From Otis tarda (Eukaryota > Chordata > Aves > Otidiformes > Otididae): a stretch of 64,000 bases of DNA. The translations under genes and the position numbers were made by a program. The DNA is taken from NCBI GenBank assembly GCA_026413225.1, contig CM048552.1, positions 27,641,001-27,705,000 on the forward strand, written 5' to 3'. The stretch's first letter is position 1. Every line of letters begins with the position of its first letter. The notes under the pieces were generated by a model. It was not told the DNA's origin, made no database searches, and was given only the letters and a program-made list of their open reading frames with translations. Positions 37,301 through 52,300 of this stretch are shown piece by piece.

Positions 37301-40300
37301 ATTGGAAGATGATGATGAGTATCTGTAAGAGCATAAAGTCAGGGCAAAGATTCCTGTAGTCTAGTGTCCTGTCCCTTGAAATGCACAAGGCAATGTGACA
37401 ATAGTATCTGTTATTCTTGAAAATATGATTAACAATAAATTTTGACCCATCCAATTTTGTCCTGCAGAGCAGTAGAACACAATGCTTATTTAACAGGGAG
37501 GTGTTTCTGAAGAAAGGTAACATTGTCCTTCAGAGGATCGATGCTCAGTCAGATTAAATCTTTGCTCCAAAGTTGCTTTAGTTTATGTTCAATAGAGCTT
37601 GTAGGAGGCTCATTACCAGCACTCGACCAAACTCAGAGTTTGTGTTGGAAGTGGATTTCCTAGCAACAGCTGGGACCATTCTTTCAGGTGGAGTGAGAAC
37701 ATGCTGTTTTCTGGCTTGCTTAGCCATTGTTTTAAGAATCTTTGGTGCTAAGGCAGTTTTACAGAGCTCCTTTAGGAAACGGACAAGCACAATGTCTTCT
37801 CTTACTCCTCCTATAAAATGGCAGCATACTAAGAACAAATTGCTGAAGTGTGCGTCACTAAAAGTAATTCAAGCAAGCAGCAGGTTCAAAAGTGATGGGC
37901 ATTTTGATCTACTTTAGGAGTGAAATACTTAACACTGTATAATTCATATGTTTGTTTTGCTCGAATTGAGTTAATAGTGATGACCTCATGACAGTTTAGG
38001 CTGACCAAGGATACAGCTACAGTCAGATCCTTCCTTCAGCAGTCTATTCCACTCCTGTCTTTCCATGAGTGCTGGAGCTCATCTGATCTTTCATGAGCCG
38101 GTTCAGGGAATATAAGTAGTAGTAAACTGTGGGAGTGGGTGTGTGAATAATTTTTCAGCCACTTTAGGGCTCTGAATGCTGAGTTAGATGAGAATGGTAG
38201 CTGGTCTAGCAGCCGGAGACATCAGCAGCTCTCATTTAACTCAGCTTTAAGGTGTTGTGGAACCACAGCACAAAGTGCTGACAGACTTACAAGAAATCAA
38301 TACTTCTATTAGAGAGAGGTCTTCCAGAATCAAGCATTTTAAAACTTTTCCCTCAGATTAATTTGGTTTGAATGTGAATGGATTCTAATACTAAGAGCTG
38401 TGCTTAAACTAAGTGAAAGTCTTTCAAGACCTTTTTTTTTTTTTGCATGTGTGTCAAACACAGAATTATTTACCATAAAAAAAAATTTATGTAGAGGTTG
38501 GTCATAGTTCTTCGGACATTACCATGTTAACCTTTTTGAGTTTGAGGTTACATTTTTCTGTATAAAACCAGACTTTCTACCACAACTATTACTAGCCGCA
38601 GTCAGCAAAATAGCTGTCAGAGACACTAAAGAAACTGTAGTAATCACAGAAGGTAATTCTTCCTTTGCTGTTCTTTTTCTTCACCATTATTCACATGCTT
38701 CCTGTAGTTCTTGCTGTAGAGCTTGTCTGGGGCCAGAACGTATTTCTCCCTATTCCTGGTTAAAGAGGAGAATATCTGTAACTTGGATTATAAGAAAGAG
38801 TGGTGTATCTGCTTTGCCTCCTAAACATAATTTGTGAGGTTATGTGACTGAAAAGTTCCTCTGCTCATGCCTATAAAGGAACACAGAGAGGTAATGGCAG
38901 GTGAGGAAGCCCAAATAACAGTGTGGCCCATCTCCTCCCAGGCCCGTCATGGAAGCCATCAGCCTGTCACAGGCCCATCTCCACAAACCCAGAAGAGCAG
39001 AGAGGCCCCAGGGTGGGCAGGAACCCAAATTATGGACTCAGAGGAAGGGACTACCAGGGCTGTCATAGGGCCCTTGTGCCTGGATGTCAGTGACTGTAGA
39101 GACTGGAGTGAGTGAAAGGATGTGCCAGCCACAGGAGCAAGACCAGGGGTCAAGAGGTCCGTGTGTCCGTGATGTCAGCAGCCAGAGGAGATATATCTAT
39201 CCCAAAGGGAAGCAGGATGAGAGCTTTCATGCTAACTGTGTTCAGAGCTAACAAGTGCTCGGTGTTGATCAGTGTGGTGTAGATCTGTGTCTGCTGTGAA
39301 TACATGCTGAGTATCAGTACTGGTTTGGCCTGGGGACATGGAGCTGCAGCAGCCTCTCCTCTCTAACTGTTGGATCTGGCCTAATTTTTCACTATTTTTT
39401 TTTTTCTGTGCTTCACTGTTGCCTTACAGCACTTCTTAAGGACCATTTAAAATGCTAAACTAATACTGCTTGCTTCAAGGACAGCTCACACAACAAGGGA
39501 GTCTGAGTAGCAACTAAGGGGAGACATTTCTGGTTAGTCAACAACTCCTATAACCATGCAGGCAAGAAGCAACGTGACTGTTACTGTTTCAGTCCTTTCT
39601 GTGTCTTCCTCTGAGACTCTAGCTGGTTTGTGTTGTGACTTGTACACTGCATGGTACTTTCAGGCAGTTGCTACAAAGATGGTGGAAGACCATGCAGGAC
39701 AAAGATGCTGTAACAGCATAGAACAGCTTAGAACTTAGAAAGCAATGAGGAAGTACCTTCTCAAGAGTTTTGACAAGTCTCTATATGCCTGCCAAATAGA
39801 CCTTCTGTCACTATTGTCCAGATAAGTATTAAAATAAAAAGCTCTAGATGGGAGATGTCGTTACCTGGAGTGCTTTTTCTTAGGAGAAAAGGGGACTTCT
39901 TACGACTGACAGCTTTCTGGTATTCCTTTCCCACTAGTGTTACTCCAGTGGGCTGTTGGATCTCAGATTTTCTGAATTCTTGAAGTGACTCATCTGCAAG
40001 GAAGTTCAGATATGACTGCTAGGGAATGCTTACTGGCTCCCCTTGTAGAACATCGCTGTGGGCTTCAATGAAATGTTTTGTATACTGCAGACAAATTGTG
40101 ACATTAAGAACTGCAGCTAGTACGTATGCATTACTGAGACTTGATCATAAATTCAGTGACTTGGAAGTGTTAGAGGTATTAGGGTACTTCAACACCTGGT
40201 TTTCATTGAATGTTACCTCTTTACTGATTGCTTACGCAACTCTGGTGATCTTAAACAGTCGAAGAATCAGTCCCTGTTACTCCATCAGCTTTAATGACTT

Positions 40301-43300
40301 TATGTTGCTACACTGAGCACATCTTTGACAAACTACCAAGGCAGGGAAAGTAAATACACATTTTGCATGGAAAGGTATGTGTGTAGCTTGACTGTCACAA
40401 ATTTCTTAAGACAGTTTCATTTTTTTTCCAGAGCTATCTCTTGAAAAGAAGTATTTTTGATTTTCCATAATCACTGTGGGGCTAAGATGCCATCATTAGT
40501 GTAAACTGTGATGGAGAAGGTAGTAGTTGAGGAAGGATTGAAGGAAAGATTATTCCTCTTATTGCAAAAATGTATAGAGATTTTTATTTGAAGGTTGTCA
40601 GAGAAGTATCTCAGTCTGATACTTGGTTCTTGGTGAATTTGGGACGGCTGTCTGGCAAGCTTACTTCAGGCCACAAAGGAAGATATGGCTATTATAAAGA
40701 GAAACAAACAAATCTGATGATTGTGACTGAATCCTGCATAGTCTTCTATTTCTTCTTTCTGCTGAGATATTTTGTTAGTACTGAATGCAAAATTGTTATC
40801 TGCTAGTTAACTGTCTTGCAAGACAGAGAATAAAAGGAGCTGTGAAGCAAGAAAACTGGTCAATATGATCTTAATAGCCTGACAAGGAAGTTGCTTCCAC
40901 AGCAGTCTTCATGGCTTGGCAAGAATAAAAATTTTTCATTTTGATTGAGGAAACCTATTGCACATAAGTGGAGAAAACAGAGATTCTGTGCATTTCACTG
41001 GAATTTTTGTAACTAAATATATTACTTAAGTGCAATCTTTCTGTGGTACTTCTTGGTTTCCTCGATGTTAGTTCTAAAAGTTATGTTCTGGTATTCTAGA
41101 TAAAGGTGTATTAAAAGTGAAAATGGTTTAAGAGACTTCTCTTCCTAAGACTAAATGCAAATGATCTGTAACCTTTGTAACGATGCATGTTACAAGTAAG
41201 GTTTATAAAATGCGTATTTATTGTGCTGCAGTTTTATGATTTTAGTATCTTAAATTTTGACAGGTATAAGCATAGAATCTAGCTTTCAGTTTGGATGGAC
41301 TCCCCTGATGTGTGCTGCCAGCGTGGCTGATTTTGCAGTAGTGCATCTTCTTCTGGACAGAGGTGCCAGTGCATGTTTTGAAATAGGTAAGAGGTGGATG
41401 AAAAATACTGGCCAGTAATGCTCAGTACCAGACATTGTCCTATCCGTATTTTCTTTTTACGTTTATAGGGAAAAAAAAACAAAGTTCACAGTGGAACTGG
41501 GAATCTGGTTTGGCTTTCATGGTCTTGAAGTAAAAGTAGTAGTTTTAAAGTAAAAATTGTGTTCTTTGAACGGATCTGGTATCAGTTTATGGATTTTCTT
41601 GTTCTTTCTCTCTGATTCTGTCTTTCCCCTCCACCTCCCAATGCCCAGGTACTATTTTAAAAAGAGTGTTTGGAAATACTTGTTCAAGAATTCTAGGATG
41701 AAGTTGTAGAGTTAAAACTTCCTTTGTCTGATCGTGTTATGAAGTATGCACATGCACAAACCAGCTAGAATCCTAATCGACAGTAATAGCTTCCCAATTC
41801 ATGAGAAATATGGACTTCTCTAAAACTAGAACATAGTTTTTCTGTTAGGTGAAAACTGCTCTTCAGTGTGTTGCTAGATCACCTTTTTCTGCAAGACTTC
41901 AGTGCAGCTTCTAAGTAATATTAGTTCCTCTGCCAATTTTTATGACCTAATAACTTTTTCCTACTTAAACTGTGGTTATTTTGCTTTTGTTTCATTGTGT
42001 TGGAATATTTATCTAAGTTCAAGAAAAAAATGTTGCAATGCAGAAGAAACTGATGGAACAGACAATACTGGCAAGTGCATAAAAGCAGCGATTATGTTTT
42101 CTGGTAACTTGCCCGTATTTGTACTAGTAGTAGACAGAAATGCAGATAGTACAAATCTGGCTCTGAAAATTTTCTTGAACTTCTTAGCACTGATCAGTGT
42201 GAGATTAGAGTAGATTATCTGCATCAAAAGCAATCACGCCTTTTGAATTTCTGTCCTTGTAGCCGGCTTCAGAGAACTTCCACGTGGCTGCCTGCAGCTC
42301 GTACCTGTTCCTTGTTTATGGCTGTAGAGAGCTATAAATGGGGCAGAAACTGCTATGGGCAGCAGTTTCGGCTGACCAGTTAACCTACATGCATGGCATT
42401 TTTTCAGTGTGTTTGCCCTAAGTGGCACCTTGCTAGGGTCAGGTTTCTCAGCTTGTTTCCCTGTTAGTCTGTGTAGGGAAACAGTAGCTAGGGCACGTGT
42501 GCGGCAGAGTACTGTCCAGCCAGGAGCATCTTGCAAGTCATTGATTCAGGTCAGGCCACAGGTGTTCAGTAAAGCTGTGCCATCTTAAAGTGATACTAAA
42601 TGTCACTGGCACTATTGCTTTTTTTCGCATCAGCGGGCATTATGTAAGTGATCCTATATTAAATATCCTATAATGCTTGTAATACTAATAGCAGCTATAA
42701 TGTTAATAACTTTTTTTCACATTTCAGTCGTTCTTTGTAACTGATTACTTAATTTTACCCTTTTTGGTAGTTCTGAAGAACAAGGAATTAATGTAGCATT
42801 CACTATGTGATGGGATCAGAGCTAGGATCCTTGAGGAGTCAATTCACTGGCTTGTCTGGGTTTTTCAGCTGGGTTGAATGTAAACTAATCTCTTGCTGTT
42901 TTTTTCCTGCAAAAGAGAAACCTGGGAATTCTAACGTGTTTCTTCACCTTCTTCTCTTGCTCACATGTATGAGCTCTAGATGGGTTAACGTAAATTAATT
43001 TCCCACTCTTTATCACTACCTGAAATACTGAATACAAATATAAGTACTGGTTCCTCCTAAATATTATTCCCAGATTAACGATGCTTATTGCTACCTTTGT
43101 TCGAAGTCCTGCCATCTTTCCATTCATGTTGTTATTGATAACCAGGTTAAGCATTTGAGTAAAAATCTGTCAGTGTATCAGGTAATTTACTGAAATGTTA
43201 ATTGCTTACTGTTTGGGAGTTCAAGTGGCTCCCTGAAACTTAATTTTTCATTTAACATACCGATTTATGTGTGTTAGAACGTCTACATGAGGTAGTTAAA

Positions 43301-46300
43301 ATTGAAAAGGCAGTGTATTAAAACATCAGATGGATTTAAATGCAAAACTAAGACCTTTGGTTGGAGGGGAGGGAGACAAGAAGCGATGAGAAATAAAGAA
43401 AGTAGAGCAGAGGAGGGCAAAGTACGTAACAAACTTCTCATATTTAAATATAATAAAATCCGGCCTCAGTTGAAGAATAAAGGTGTTAGTATATACATAG
43501 TCTTAACATTTCTACCAGAAAGTTAGAGAATATGTTGTAACACTTCATGGTATGGTCTGAAGTAGGTACAGCTAAAATTATACTTGTTGATTGTTAAAGG
43601 CATGTTTGAACTTGTGAATAAGTTTGTGTGATAAGCAAAATGGTCAGTTATTCAACTGGCAATCTTCTGATTGACTATAGAGCCAACTAACTCACTAGGG
43701 TCCTTGAGGTTTGGTACTTCCCACATCTCTCTAGGAGAACCGTGGGAAAGGACATCTCCCCTGTTCTGTGGCCAAACAGCAGTGGTGTACAATTCTGATT
43801 TCTGAGCAAAGGTGGCTTGTAACGCCCAGCTGGCTTCAGACCTGAAGCAAATACGCTGATTCCTCCTAATGAATCTTTATAGACTCTGTAGATGTTCTTT
43901 AAATCAACATCTAAAAACATACTTTTAATCCCTCTCCTGCCACAACTGCACCATAGTAGTCTAGTACTTCCTTCTCCTCAAGCCTTATAATAAAGCCTTG
44001 TTACTTCAACTGTCCTTTGTATCAACCACTGTTCTCCCTAAAATTGGTATTGGTATGTGTTTATAATACATTTAATCCACTTTTTTTTATCCATTGCCAT
44101 TGACTTCCTGTAAACTGTTTCTTCCCTTGACTGTATTTTGGGGAGAGGTGGGGAGGAACAGAGAGTGAATCTACTGACGTGGAACAAGATTTGAGAAACA
44201 GGCATCTGTAGTTGAGTGCCTACTGTTTTTTTGGAGGTACCTAAGAAGTATCTTAAACTTCAGTAGGAGTAAATGTTTTACTACTGCATTCACTCTCATC
44301 TTTCCAAGCATCTTCTCAGATGCCTTTATCTTACGTGATAATTCTAGTGACTTTCACTGGAAGGAAAAGTAGTTTCTTACCCTTTTCTAAATATCTTAGA
44401 GTATCAGAACCCAATTAACAGCTCTAGCAAATGTAAAGGCTTTTAAAAGAACTTCTAGATCAGCGTGGTATTTACATTTACATATGTAATTCTCTAACTG
44501 CAAGTTTCAAAACAGATAAGTACACTGTGCTGATGGCAGCATGTACTGCGCATGCTTCAGAAGAAAACATCTTGAAGACTGTAGAACTGCTTCTGTCAAG
44601 GAATGCTGACCCTAACCTTACTTGCAGGTACTGAAAAAAAAACCCATTTTTGTGAATGCAGCCTAAAATTTAGTATTAATATGCAGAGACATCTTATAGA
44701 CATAGCTGTTGTTGGTTAAGATGACCTGTACTTCATTAGCTTTTTTGTAGCTTCACTGCTGTCTGCATAAGGAAAGATTAGTGTGCAGATATTTATTTCT
44801 GCTAGTACTGTCATTCATCTGAATAAATAAGATTATGATCAATTTTATCAAATTTGAGTATGTTTCTCAGGTGAACAAGATACAAATTTAAGAGAGAACC
44901 TAATCTTAATACTTTGACTGCAGTTTAAGGGCAAGAAATATGTTCTTTGCCTTTCCCAAATCATATTGCCTCTTCTGTATAAGAATGTAAGTTAAATCAG
45001 TTCATTCTTTGTTTAAATTCATGTCTTCCTTTTGCGCTTTTTATCGGTATTTAGCTATATTCCTTTCACAGACAGCTGCCAATGGAAGAAGAAAGCTTCT
45101 CTGTAAATAAAATACATTTATTCTGGTGCGATCTAGAATAATCCAGATTAAAAGGAGGTTTAATCTCCTCTTAAAAACAAGTAACAGCTTGTTTCTTGAA
45201 TTACCACTTTGTGTCTTGGCAGTCTGAAGCAGTGCATTGTGAGATGTCTGCAGTTGCATAGTGTGATGCAATGTTTCATTTTGCATCAAAAAGAGAAATT
45301 CTGGGCTGATCCAGGATAAACTGTCCTCCCTCTGCTGGAAAAAAAGAAAAAGATACTGTTTGGGTCAGATTGAAACTGCTTGGTTTTCAACTAACTGAAA
45401 TTCATTTCTTTTATACCACAGCTTTTTCACCACATTACCCGAGATGTGTAGACTGTGTGGCCCTCTAAAAAGAACAGAATTGGAGCCTGTTGGTTCTCAT
45501 TAGTAGAATTCAATTACTCTGGGCCCTGAACCTCACTGTGAATGTAGTTCTGATAGGCAAGGAGGAAACATGCTGAAGTGCCACTGATGTCTGGTACCAA
45601 ATTTAAATGCCATTAGTTTAAAGGCTAAAAATTCTTAATGAAAGAAGAGAAAGCTACGGACTCTGAAATAATTACATATTGTTGCCGTCAGATAGCTGAG
45701 TGTTAGGATAAACATCCTGCTTTAAAAAATGAGGGAAGTCTTTGCATTATTAAACTTTGTCCTGGGTGTTTGAAGATCTAAGCCACAGAGCAACGCTGCA
45801 GTTTTACATTTGGAAAGACCTTTGGCTAAACTTTGAAAAAAAGAGTTTGGATTCTGACACAAGAGATGGGAATTTTAAGGGCAAACCTTTATTTATAAAC
45901 TTAGAGTATGTTATGCATAGTTGATCTTTATATACAAATGTTGATTTGCTATCTCTTTGTTTCCTAAGACCTTGTGCTAATATATGAGTTCTGCTTGCAT
46001 ACATCAGATACAGTGTCCAGTTTTGCAATAGTAGTCTTTCTCAAATGAAAAGATAAATTAAGTGACAATCAGAAATGTCATATTTGTACCAGACAAAAGC
46101 AGAAGTTAGATTATAAGGTCTGGATTTTTCAAACATCTTTGTGCTGCCTTTTTTCCTTTCCAGTATTTGACATCTGCGTGTACCACTCCATCATTAGAAC
46201 TACTCAGGCAGCAGCAACAGTTTCTTGCGGGCTTCTTCCACGGTGTTCTGAAACGGGGGGCTGAAACCCATCAAACCAGCTTCTGTGAAGATAAGGAGTC

Positions 46301-49300
46301 AAAACAGACCCTCTGTGTGGCACTGCATTCCCACTTCACTCGTTTCGTTAGAGCAAGCAGTATGTTCTGTAGGAGGGCATCAGAACTGTCAGTGAGTTGA
46401 GATTTTTGTGAGAGTACTTCCTGTGTGATCAGCTTACCACAAGTGTTGAGAACTAGGCTTCACGTTATTTGGCTGTCTCAGCACTTAAGAACCAGAATGA
46501 TTTCAGGAAGTCTCTCTTTTGTCCAGCAACAACTAGAATGTGTGTGAATGCAAAGCAGAATGCATAACTTTGATGTAAGGTAGGGTTTGGTATTTATCCT
46601 TTCTCTGTTGTGCTGTCAGGGCAACCAGTAGACTTTTTTATTTCACGTCACCTGGAGGCGGTACAGAGAAACTTGCAATTTTGTTTGTCTAATTCATGAA
46701 GTGTGTGTGGAGTGGGGAAGGACTAGTGAGAAATAAACGGACTTTTTAAGTGTTAAGAGAGATGATGGGTTTAGGAGTGGGGTAGGTAGATGGTTTCTTT
46801 GCAATAGGATAGAGTACTGAGGAGAATGTATTCAGCAAAGTAACTTCCAATATTTTTGCTAAATCAGAATTGAGAACTGAATACTGATGGCTGTAAAAAC
46901 AGTTTTGTTAATGAGAATGTAGTGTGTCAAAGCATAAGTGCTAACTGAAGAGTTTTGAAAGACGAACAAGAAGTGAAGTAGGTGAAAGAAGAAAGCATTG
47001 TCAGACCTGCTCTGTGTAGTCTTTGTAGAGCTGCTGTAGCCTGAGTGCTTCATTTGAGTGAATGCTACCTCGAGAAATTTGTTCTGCTTATCTTGTATCA
47101 TTCACCACCTCCTTCCTCCAAAATGTAAATTATATGCTTTATCCTTTGGTAAGGCCTGGAAATATTTAAGTAGTCTTTGTTTGTTTGTTTGTTTTTCAAC
47201 CTCTCTTAACTTGCAGTGCTTTCTTAAAGGTACGTTGGTTTTATTAATGTTAAGCTGTGATTTCATTTTAGGCAGAAGGAAAAGGCGTGACCAACTGATA
47301 ACTAGATTACTGCTGCTAGGATTACATGTCATAGGTTGTTTAGTAAATATGGATTTTAGTGATGACATCCTTCAAGTTCTTGTTTACATAAAGTAGAGTA
47401 AAAGAAACCTAACAGCTTTGCCACTAAGGAGAGCGTTTTTAGTTGATGTTTCATGACAATAGCTCTTTGTTAGAAGAAGGTGCAAATAGGTGGATGACTG
47501 AAACCTCCTTTATTTTCACATAAATTCTTTGTCTCTTGTTCTGGATGGGTTATGTGGAGGTTTGATTTTGTATGTGGCTTTTTTTCCCTCAGTCTTAAAA
47601 TTTCTAGCACGATTGAGTCCTAGTCAGTGACCAAGCCTGTCTTCAGTGTTTCTGCTCTAAAATGGTTAAAAATTTTGTGTATGTTAAAGAGAAGTCTTCA
47701 GGAGGTCTTTGGGTTTTTTTTTCTTTAGGGTATTAGAAGAACTAGACCTTCATCTGTCTCTTGCCATTATACAGGTTTAAAAGTTGAGATTGAGGCATAC
47801 TGTAATGTACGTGAATGCACATACCTTAAAACATAATCACTGGTCAGGTCTGGTATTAAGTTGCCTACCTATGTTCGCTTATGCTTACATTCAGAGCGGT
47901 TTTGAGGAGTATCAAAAATGGCTTAATGATGAAGGTTTTGGTCTATTTTACACTCTTGAGAAGGTGATAAAGGAAGGGGGAAATTTTTGTCCTAGTATTG
48001 CCCAGTTCACAAGGTAGGTCTCTTTAGGTTGTGTAGTCAGAATAAAGTAATTGTGTAACACCGTAATTTTGACCAGATATTTATTGCTACTGATAAGATA
48101 GCAAGTCTGCACCGCATAATAATTTCGAAGACCTTGACATTATCATTGTGTTACAGTTAACCATGCCAAATTACAACAGTACATTTCAGTAAAGGTAAAT
48201 AGCCTGGGAAAAGTTAATGACTACAGTGCGTTTTTATGGCTGGGGCAAGAAAAAGAAGGAATTTAATACTGAGTCAAGATCTTTGATCCACTTCAGAGCA
48301 AAAAATGTCTTTTAATGTTACACTATATTGTACTTCATGCCTTTCAGAGAGTTTTTTTATTCTAGCACTATGAACTCAGGACCGAAAGACTTATTTTATT
48401 CTGTTGATCAAACACTAGGACAGCAGGGCTGTATCTGAAAAATCAGATGCGAAATCACATTTGCCAAAGTACTGTATTCATCTGGGCTATGTCCATGTAT
48501 CTCTTCCATCCTCATATGTGAGTTAGGGAGAAGGCAAAAGCATGGTAAACGTACGAGTTCTGTGAGTTTGGAAGAGTGGCTCTTGAATGTAAGTGTTAAG
48601 GCCTGTTCAGCAGATTTTTTGATAGGGGAAGGAGTCTAGACACTGAAATAGGTGTTTGTACTTTTCCCAGCTAATGTTGACTATATGGTGGTACCAACGG
48701 GCTTACAACAGTTGATCACAGTTTCTGGGCAGATTTATAAAATACTTGGGGACAGTAGCAACATTAGATGCTATTTTTAACAGAGGCATTCTGACAATGT
48801 GTGGTAGTGTCTTGGAATGTCACCTGAGCAGCCTTTGTATAAAACAGAAACAAAATCTGCACTGAAATCTATTAGCATTACGTCAGCAACATCTATCACA
48901 AGTATATAAACTTCCTATCATTGCTACTAGGTTACCCTGATTGTGGGTTATTTGCGTAGAGTTGATTTGAGTTTTTTATGTGACAGAGAATTGCCCTTTC
49001 GTTAGAAAGGTGGAGTCGATTTCACATGTACGTACTGAATTTCTTGATTGGAGACTTTACCCACACTTTGAAGGTAAAGATGAAAATAGTCTGATAAGTT
49101 TCTGATTGTGTGAATAACTCATTTGTTTTTCTACAAATGTGCCTTTCTTCAGCTAAACCAACTTACTTGTAAAAATGTGATACAGTGAAAACATAGGAGG
49201 CCAGGGCAGGATAACTGGGAATGTCATAGCATAGAGTTCTGCCATTCCCATTGTTAATTTTTGTGTTAATTCATTTTATAATCACATCCCTTGTATTTTT

Positions 49301-52300
49301 CGAATCGTATGAAGATAACTTTGTAGCTGTCTACCTTCCCACCTCTGTGTGCTGTAGAACTCACACGGATCCTTTTTATAATTTTAAAACAAACAGTTTT
49401 AAAATAAACAGTTCAGAAGCAGAAGAGTACCAGAACTGGCCATCTGAAATGACACACAAAACTAGGGAACCTAAAATAAGTTGTCACCTTTTCCAGCCCA
49501 ACCTTCTTACTAGAGCTGTATGTTCCATTCTCATAACAAGTTCTGCTTCAAGAAGATAGAGGGCTCTCCTACCTTGCTGCAGCAGACAGTGCCTGGAAAA
49601 GGTATGTTGCAGCTCACAGAACGCTAAAGTATGTTCTTCCAGTACTGCTTGCATAGAATTTTCCACCTCATTGCTTAAAAAACTACAGTAAGCCAGAAAA
49701 GGGGCAAATAGCTTTCCTTCTGTTGCTGTGGACACACTGTTACTGCTTTGTTTCTCAGTTCCAAGCTTAATACACAGCACTGGAGTGGTGAAACTGACTC
49801 CAAAAGGTTCTGAAGATGCTTCCTGGTTATCTGAAGTAGTGTTCAGTTTGCAGATCAGTATACTGAAATATTAGTGTCTTGTAGCATCATTTCCTTGCTT
49901 TGGGATCTCAGTAAGAAAAGTTTGAGGAGACTAAACTCTTAAGATTAAATTGTTTTCTGCGCGCTGTATTTTTTCTAATGTTAGTGATAGACTGATCTAG
50001 TTAATAACCATATGTCCAGTTATGAGACTTTTCATACAGCTTATGTTTCTCAAGATCACCAACCTGAAAAACTGAATTTTCTATAGATATCTCCCCAATG
50101 GAAGGAAACCTGTGTCTAGATGGAAGACGACATCTCTTCCTCTCCTCCCTCTTCTGAAATTTTTCAGGAAGATGAACTTTGTCTCGCTTGAGAGCATGGT
50201 CCCAAACATAAGAATGTGTGTTTGTCAGCTGTGATGAATTGCATGACAGATTCAGCTTAGTGCTAACAGCAGTAAAAGACTTGGGACATTTTTCAGTGCG
50301 ATGGGTAGCTAGCACTGTATCACTTGATTTGGTGGTCGCATGTCATTGTCCAAGGTAGTAGGTTCCAAGTGGTAGCTTTTAGGGCTGTTTCACTCAGCTT
50401 ACTCTTGTGATTACGGCTTGCCCCATTTTTTTGACAGGATGAAAATGAAGTGAGCCTATAAGAACCTCATGTATCTTTGTGTAGATATCATATACAAAGT
50501 TTTGGATGGCCATGAGAACTGAAAAACCTTTTGATTTTGTCTTTTTCTCCAGCCTTAACATAAAAGCAGGAAAACCTAAAGATAAACAAACAAACAAACA
50601 AACGAAAACCCCTTCATTTTCATGGGACTGGTGAAGAATTCCTTGCTTTTTATTTAGATTGCTGCATAGCTGGAAGCAAAAATGATTGGAAGAGACATCA
50701 TGCTTAATTAATAAATTGCTTATATGCCTTTTAAGACTTTTATTTATTGACATCACTTAAGTATCATGTTCAACATGGGCAAACGTCATGTGGCAAATTG
50801 TGCCACACAAAAGGACTTCACGGGTGTTTGGACAAGAAGGTCATGTGCATCTGGATTGCTGAAATACGAATGCCTGCACTGTTCCTCAATATGACAAAAG
50901 AATTCTTCAGAACTTTTATCTGGATGCTTATCAGTACACCTCCTATGTACATTTTTAGATTGCAGTAAGATGTACCAATACATTTAATTTCTCTTCAACT
51001 TTAGCAAGAAACAGTGGATTTGGCATCTTAAAGCCTTGCTGTTGTATTTGTGGGGATTCTTTGCGTGTTTAGAAAAACAAGATTTGTTTTCCCTAATGCT
51101 CTGGTCTCCCTCTTGTGGACATACATGTAAATGGACCTTGCTTTCTGAGGTGGTGCCTATGCCGCATGTGTCTAAGACAGTAAATGGTACCCCTTCATAT
51201 ATAGTGGTGCGTAAATGCAGTTGCATTTTATGCAGCATAGAATAGTTTGGGTTGGAAAGGACCTTTAAAGGTCATCTAGTCCAACCGCCCTGCAAGGAGC
51301 CTCATCCAACCTGGCCTTGAATGTTTCCAGGGATGGGACCTCTACCACCTCTCTGGGCCACCTGTTCCACTATATACGTTTCTATCCTGAAACAGCTTTT
51401 AGCCTTTGAAATTAAAACTTGAACATTAAAATGGAATACTCGAAGTATTAATTGAGTATTCATTTTGATTGACCTATTAAACGTAATGTTTACTGGGTTT
51501 TACTTAAAAAGGGAGAAACTTTTTCAGTCACTTTAATGTCATTGAGTTGTTGCCTTGACTTCAGATGCCATGTCTGCAGTACTGTACAACTGTAACTACT
51601 ACATTATGTCCTTTGGAGAAAAGACTGTTCTGTAGCCTCTGGACTTTTGTTCAGTATTTTTCCTTTAAAAAGGTGGAAGGTAATTGTGGCATAGTAGCAG
51701 TGTGCAAGTCCTGAAGAAACCAAAAAAAAATTGAGAGCAGAAGAAGTGAAAATAAAACCAGGCATGAATGGAGTGTTTTTGCAGTCAGATGTAAATACTT
51801 CAAAGATGATATCATGGAAAGTCTATCAAAGGCTACCTGCCACTGAATAGACATAAGTGTGGGAGTGGGTGTCCACTTTGGGTGGACTTGGTTTCTGTTG
51901 CTGCAGGTTATTAGATTGTAATCAACTTGTGTTCATTCTTTAAAATATAGATATCTATAGATATGTAAATGTCTATAGTGAGACATAGATATCTATGTAT
52001 CTCATCAGTTAGTTGTTAAGTTACAGGGGCAAATTGTAGAGTCCTTTTCTCTGTTTTTATAGTAATCTTCATAGGATCACAGGGTAATTCAGGTTAGAGG
52101 GGACCTCAAGAGTTCTCTAGTCCGACTTCTTCCTTAAAGCCACCTCTGCTGTGACATTGGGCTAGGTTGCCATCTGGTCTCAAAACCCAGCAAAGATGGA
52201 GACTACAAAACTTCTCTGAGCAACCAGTTCCCCTGATTGACTGTGCCCCATGATAAAAAATGTCTCTTCATATTCAGTCAGAACTTCACACTTTTGCAGC

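Noticed and set aside
37578-37917. Overlapping open frames on both strands in ASZ1 intron 2, one with an ARKST string
   Set aside because: The histone-like string is too short to mean anything, and no domain or splice sites accompany it.
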